Source: Plakobranchus ocellatus (Eukaryota; Mollusca; Gastropoda; Plakobranchidae). From it: a stretch of DNA of 21,188 bases. Shown piece by piece: positions 11,801-17,800 of the stretch. How positions within the stretch are numbered: the stretch's first letter is position 1; every line of letters starts with the position of its first letter. A program made the translations under genes and the position numbers. The notes under the pieces are model-generated. The model had not been told where the DNA came from. It worked only from the letters and a program-made list of their open reading frames with translations, and searched no databases. Location of the stretch: contig BLXT01000264.1 in assembly GCA_019648995.1 (NCBI GenBank), forward strand, positions 1,622,551 to 1,643,738. Reading direction: 5' to 3'.

Positions 11801-14800
11801 CATTCTTTGAAACTGCTCAAATATAAGCCCAGAATCAATTATTTCTATCCAGACATAAAAAAAAAAAACCTGTCAATCCACCTTTCGAGTCTAATAATTT
11901 CAAAATTAAGAGAATAAAACCTAAAGAGTTGCACCATTATCCTTTAATAAAACTACATGCATTATTAACTTTGTGGGACAAAAATGAAAATTTCAATGCA
12001 ACAATGTAGCTGTTTGGTAGCAATGTGCTCATAGAGGGGTAAAAGCCCTCTGGTATAAAAAGATTTATAAACAGCAGATCAGCCCATCTTATTTTTTTTA
12101 TACCATTGCAATATGAAAAATGCAGAAGAGTCAAGACAGGCAACAGATGTTAAGCTCATATCCATTCAAAAAATCACATTCTGAAATAAGCAAGTAATAT
12201 CTTACAAGCTTGTTCTTAGGGTCCATTCCGGCCTTTCTTTCTAATTGCAAGGGGGGAATTTTGACCCAAGAAATATGTTCATTCATGGATGGCAGTCATT
12301 TTGTTTCAAAACAAAATTTAAGGGATTCCAGCAACATTATGGATCAAGAAAGATATATAAAATCAGTATAGTTTCTTTTTCTTTTTCAAATGGTGGATCT
12401 GAACAAATTATGACATTTTTTATATATTCATTAATTAGATCTTTCAGCATTACCCACCCATTAAACTTCATAAGTAGTTCTTTGCTTGTGTGCCTTTACC
12501 TCTTTTGGCCTTTACTTTCTCATATGAAGGAAATGAAATGTACAAATCCTTTTTGACAATTCAGTGACTAAGAAACTGCATTTGTCAATGAAAAAAAAAA
12601 AACTCGCAACATAACCAAATACCATCTTAAAACCAAAAATGTTTAAGAATAGATCTAGAAGATGATATTTAAACTAGGGCCTTCTTATAAATACCATTCC
12701 AGTTTGAACCTGAGGATCAAATGAATGATAGGTCTTTTTTAACATAGGAATCCAGCATAACATAATGTTTGAAAACAGCTTACAACTTCAAATTCTCATT
12801 TTTGTGCAACTTCTATTTACAAAAAGTATGTTTACAACTCATGCTGAAAATGCTCTATTTACAAACAACAGAGATAGACAGGCAGACAGAAAGGGAGCAA
12901 AAGATGATAGTGTGAGAGTACTGACTTCTTGTGTGATCATGTATGTGTTTTTAGTGACAAAATGAAAAAGAATTCAGAGAATCAAATTTACAAAAAAAAA
13001 GCCCCACCATTTTGTACAAAATTAGTCAGAAGCAAAGTGAAATTCAAATTTATAATAAAAGAAGCACAAAGCAAAATGTGAGAAGCTTGCTTCCTTTTCA
13101 TTTGCTACCAAAAAATGTGGAATTATCTTTTTATATTGCCTAAAAAATATATATATGGAATGCCCTGTTTTCAAACGTTCATGTTAAAAATTTTCTAAGG
13201 CATTTATATCTGGTATTTCAGTTGTGCTGGTAGAAAGAGAAGCAATCCTTAGAAGCCTTTAAAAATTCAAAAGCTTTGTGAAATGTATTTCGGTGGGAAA
13301 AAAAACTATGCAATGAGCATTCATTGAATGCTATCAGCAAAAAAAAAAAAAAAAGACAAACAGCTTTTAAAAAATGCTAATGTGAACAAGTCTAGGTGGA
13401 AGACAACAATTCACATACGGTGAAAACATGATAGCTATTGGTTACTTTGTTTTGTCATTTTTTACCTGGCGACCCTGTGTTTTTAGAGAGAGAGAAAAAA
13501 GATTAAAAAAAAAAAAAATAAATATTATGCATAAGATCTTCGTGGGAGTTAATGTTGAGCTTGCAAAAATTTTGTAATATAATTCTATAATTCTGATTTC
13601 TTAAAAACCATGCTTAGTCATCACTCCCTAAGTCAGTATGAATATTTTATCATGAAAACATGTGAGCGGCTAAAGCTTGCATAGTTACAAAGCTTTCTAT
13701 GGCTTACCTTCTATAAATATTTATTCCTGCTCTATTTTATTACTTCACAAAGTTGTTACAACACAACACAATTCATTTTTAGAAGGAAAAAAGATCAAAA
13801 GGGTGATTCACTTCCTTACTAATTTATAAGAAAATTATAAAACATTTTTCATAAAATGAAGTTAGCTGGTTTCCAGTCTGTTTTTTCTATTATCTGGCTT
13901 AATAATACTATCAACACTGATAATTCAAACATAATCAGTCCTCAAATAGTTTAAATTGTAGGGTTACAAGAAATAAAATATATTGCATTTTCTTGTACAC
14001 AAAATATTATACCAGGCCCAGCCTTCCAGTCACTTGCTACCAGAGGACACCTGAATGGCATTTTGAGAAACACCAGCCTTTGGACATGATCTTTTCTTAG
14101 TTATTTTGTATGATCTATTGTATTTCAGGCTGTAAGTTTCATCTTTCCATGCACCTTGGCATGTATTTGACAGTGCAACAAAAATTTGTCCCTAAATTCA
14201 TTAATAGATATATAGAGAATACTTTAACTCTCCTTCAAAGAATTAAGATGTTCTAGACTTAGCCTGATTTGAGCTGCATATTTTACTACAGTGCAAGGAA
14301 CACCACTCCAATAGCTTGCTACAGGTAAAAAAAAATGAGCGCAGGATAGTGCTATAGACCACCATACCCAATACAAGGACAGGTTTGGTGAAGGCAATGC
14401 ACTGGCCAAGCATTAAATCCAACAAACTGCAGTAAAGGCTGTCAGTGACTTATTGAAAAAAAAAAGGTATTTCACCCTTATGTACCTGGGTTGTAGATCC
14501 TGGCAATAGGAAGTTCGCTGTTGTTGGTGTTGCCTTCGGGGTGGTAGGGATGTCTCTTTTTCCTAGAGCCATGCTCACAATGGCTGTCATGTGTGTCTCA
14601 GGTCCAAATACATGGATAGGAAGACCAAGGTGGGCCCCTGAAAAAAAAAATAGTTGTAAATTTAAGAGCTCCATTCATTTTAAGTTTAAGGCTAAAAGGC
14701 AGTGTGTAAGACATACAAACTGAATGGTTGGCCTAATGAATTTCAATGGTATTGTGAGGGAAAAGTATCAGATTAAATAGGCTCCTGGTTATAACAGCCC

Positions 14801-17800
14801 TGGAATCAGTTCTTATCTTCATTCCCCGCTATTTAAGCATTGTTTCTGCTAGGTAAGCAACTATTTCAGAATGCGGAACGCAAAGAAAAAGCATATGACT
14901 CACTTAAATTTTTAAAGTTTTAAGATTTCAATACTATTTTCTGTAAATGATGTCTGCTTTTATCAGTCCCATATATTATAAATTAGTTACATTCAAAAAG
15001 AGAAAAGGATTATCTGCCTTAAGTAAATATCCTGATTAGTCACGATATAATTTCATTACTTCTAGTTTCAATAACTATGCCATAGATATTTACTTTCCCA
15101 CAGATTTTCCTGTGCATTACATGGAAAAGGTATTTTTCTCTCTGTGCTCTTGCCACAAAGCATACAGGATCAGTGCAAGATTTTTTTTTCCGGCCCTCCT
15201 CTCCCATTTTCTGACTCAACAGACTCAATTAAAAAGAGCAATATCTTGGCTAACTTCAGAGAGAAGATCAACTTAGTTTCTGTGGCAGCTTTTTTTTTTA
15301 AAATAGAACTTTTTATAAGCTCACCCAAATTACACATAAAAATGAAAGTAAGACAGCCTCTCTTTCTCTTTGTGATCAACGTAACCATTATCAATGTGAC
15401 TTAAAGAAATGTTTTAAATGTATTTAAGCAGTTCAGAAGAACTTAGTAATATAGAATCTGATAAAAACTATCTGAGCCAAAAAAAAAACCATAGAATCAA
15501 TTAGATATAGACAGATCAAGCTCCTCATACTCTGAAACAAGTCCTAAAAAACACTAAACAAACATCAGACTAAGAAATTTGGATATGCACTTAAACTAAG
15601 GCCTACAAAAAAGGACAGTTTAGCTAAAAAATCTAAATGTACATCTACAAACATTGAAAACCAATAAAAGAGGCAGAACATAAAAAAAACTTTTTGAAAA
15701 ATTGAATATTCAATTAATACTCTTAATTTGTTCCTTTTTGTCTAAACAGATGTTTGTTGTATGGCCAAAGTTCAGATACTTGGAATAATTAGTCTTGGCA
15801 AATTTTTGTAACCTTCACTCCCATCTTGAAAAAAAATCTGGTGCTCAGCATTTGTAATTCCAATAAAAATAGCTGGTGCTGAGTGTGTTAAAAGACAATG
15901 TAAAAACCCAATACTCTGCATGCTTTCTGGTGAATAGTATTCTGTTATTTCCATATGAAATGATGAAAAAATTCTAAAAAAACCTTGCAGGGTCAGATTT
16001 TGGATTTTTCAACAAAAACGAAAATTTTACACAAATGGAGATATAAATTATTCATAAACACTACAATACATAAATTTCAATGTTAGGCATCGTTATAAAT
16101 TGTTATGTGAAAGTTCATCATAGCATTTCAAGACAAAAGGCAAATGACAGCTGCACTTGTTTGCAAATTCTGTACTTGTAGTCCATTAGTTGACTTGAAC
16201 TTTTTTTTTTGTCCTCATTAGGCCAAATGCTAATGGTCACCTCGAACCTGTGACAGAGAGTCCTGATACAAAGAAAAGGAAAAACCTGAATGAGTCTGAA
16301 TTTCCACCCTTCATATATCAATCTTTTATTATTTATTTTTTTTTTTTTGCTTGCTTGTGGATTTTGCATACCCATTACCTAATTCCCTCATGATCCGTAG
16401 GCCTTCTTGATAATTGGGGCCTGCACGTCGGACATAAATTGACACATTGCCCTCCACTAATTTCTGCTGGAACTCTTGCAATGCTCTGACAATACCCTGC
16501 AGAAAAACAAAATTTGGTCATTGACTTCTGTATAAAAATGTTGCAGACATTTTGAATTAGTTCCAAAGATTTTTTTTCTCAGTTACTTGTAATAATAACC
16601 ATCAATTAGCTGTGTAAACAAAGGTTAAATCTCTAACACAAAATATATGTTAAAAGTTTAAAATTAACAGCAAGCAATGCCTTTGATGGGTAAATCGAAA
16701 CATACAAAAAATTCTTCACATTTACATCACCTTTAAGCAGCAAAATGTTACAGCAGAGAATTGGTGTATTCTTGAATTTTTCTGACAAAAAAAAAGCCAA
16801 ACAAGCATCAGCGACAAGATAAAATTAAACTCATTTTTACCTTAAATGTAGCTGCGACATTTGTGAAGTTTGCAATTCCACCTCCAATGATGAGAATTTT
16901 ACCTGAGAAGAAGAAAATCACAACAACTGTCATGACCAAAGGTCTTATCTTACAATAGCTGCATTAACATGTTTATACTTTTACTTAGAAAACTCAAAAC
17001 CAATTTCATAATTTATTTAAAATGGCATCGAATATAATATAACTTTTTCTTACCCTCTGGATGTTTTTCCTCAGTCATAAGAGAAAGCAATGTCTTTGCA
17101 TATTCATATGTTTGCTGCTCACTAGGTGCACCAGAGTATTCTCCGTAATTGGCCAGCTCTCCAGCACCACCCAAATCACAGATTGTATCTCTGAAAGCAT
17201 TTTAATAATATTTTATATTTGTGAACTCAATTTTAGATTTAAAAAAAAAAAGCTTTGATGTGCTTCTTGAATGCAGATCAGCTAATATTGTTAATGACAA
17301 ATGGTTGGAAATTTTTCTTTTAAAAATATTTATGTAGTACTTGTTCAACTGAACACACAACTGTATAAAAAGTTTATACTTGCATCTATAAAAAAAAACT
17401 GACATAATACAATTCTTACCCAATTTATCTTAAAGGCTATTCCACTGAGTAATGAACTTTTAATCCCTCCATTTTTCCCAAATATTTGAGCTTACGCATA
17501 GATAACAGAAGCTCCTCCACCAGCTACCATAGTCCATATACGGCCTCTTCGGTTAAGAATTGTGAGTTTCAAGCTTGCACCACTCTTAGCATCTAGCTCA
17601 GCTATGTAGGCTTCCTATGAGTGAAACACATTAATATTCAGATAATTACATAAAAAGGGAAAGCTGAAGAAATCAGTTGAATTTTTAATTATTGCAAATT
17701 TCAGCAGTGCTGCACCATAAAGACAACAGATTTTTATTTCTAATTTCTCAACAAATCATGTATTTAAAACAACGAAAAGATACTGACCAAAAAATATCAT

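Noticed and set aside
8775..14485. Cassette exon homologous to the human alternative linker exon
   Set aside because: Searched by eye on the minus strand for a Lys-rich PAKKAK-type segment with splice sites and found none. This cannot exclude a diverged exon.
15144..15404. Overlapping open frames on both strands
   Set aside because: Low-complexity AT-rich sequence inside an intron with no recognisable protein.
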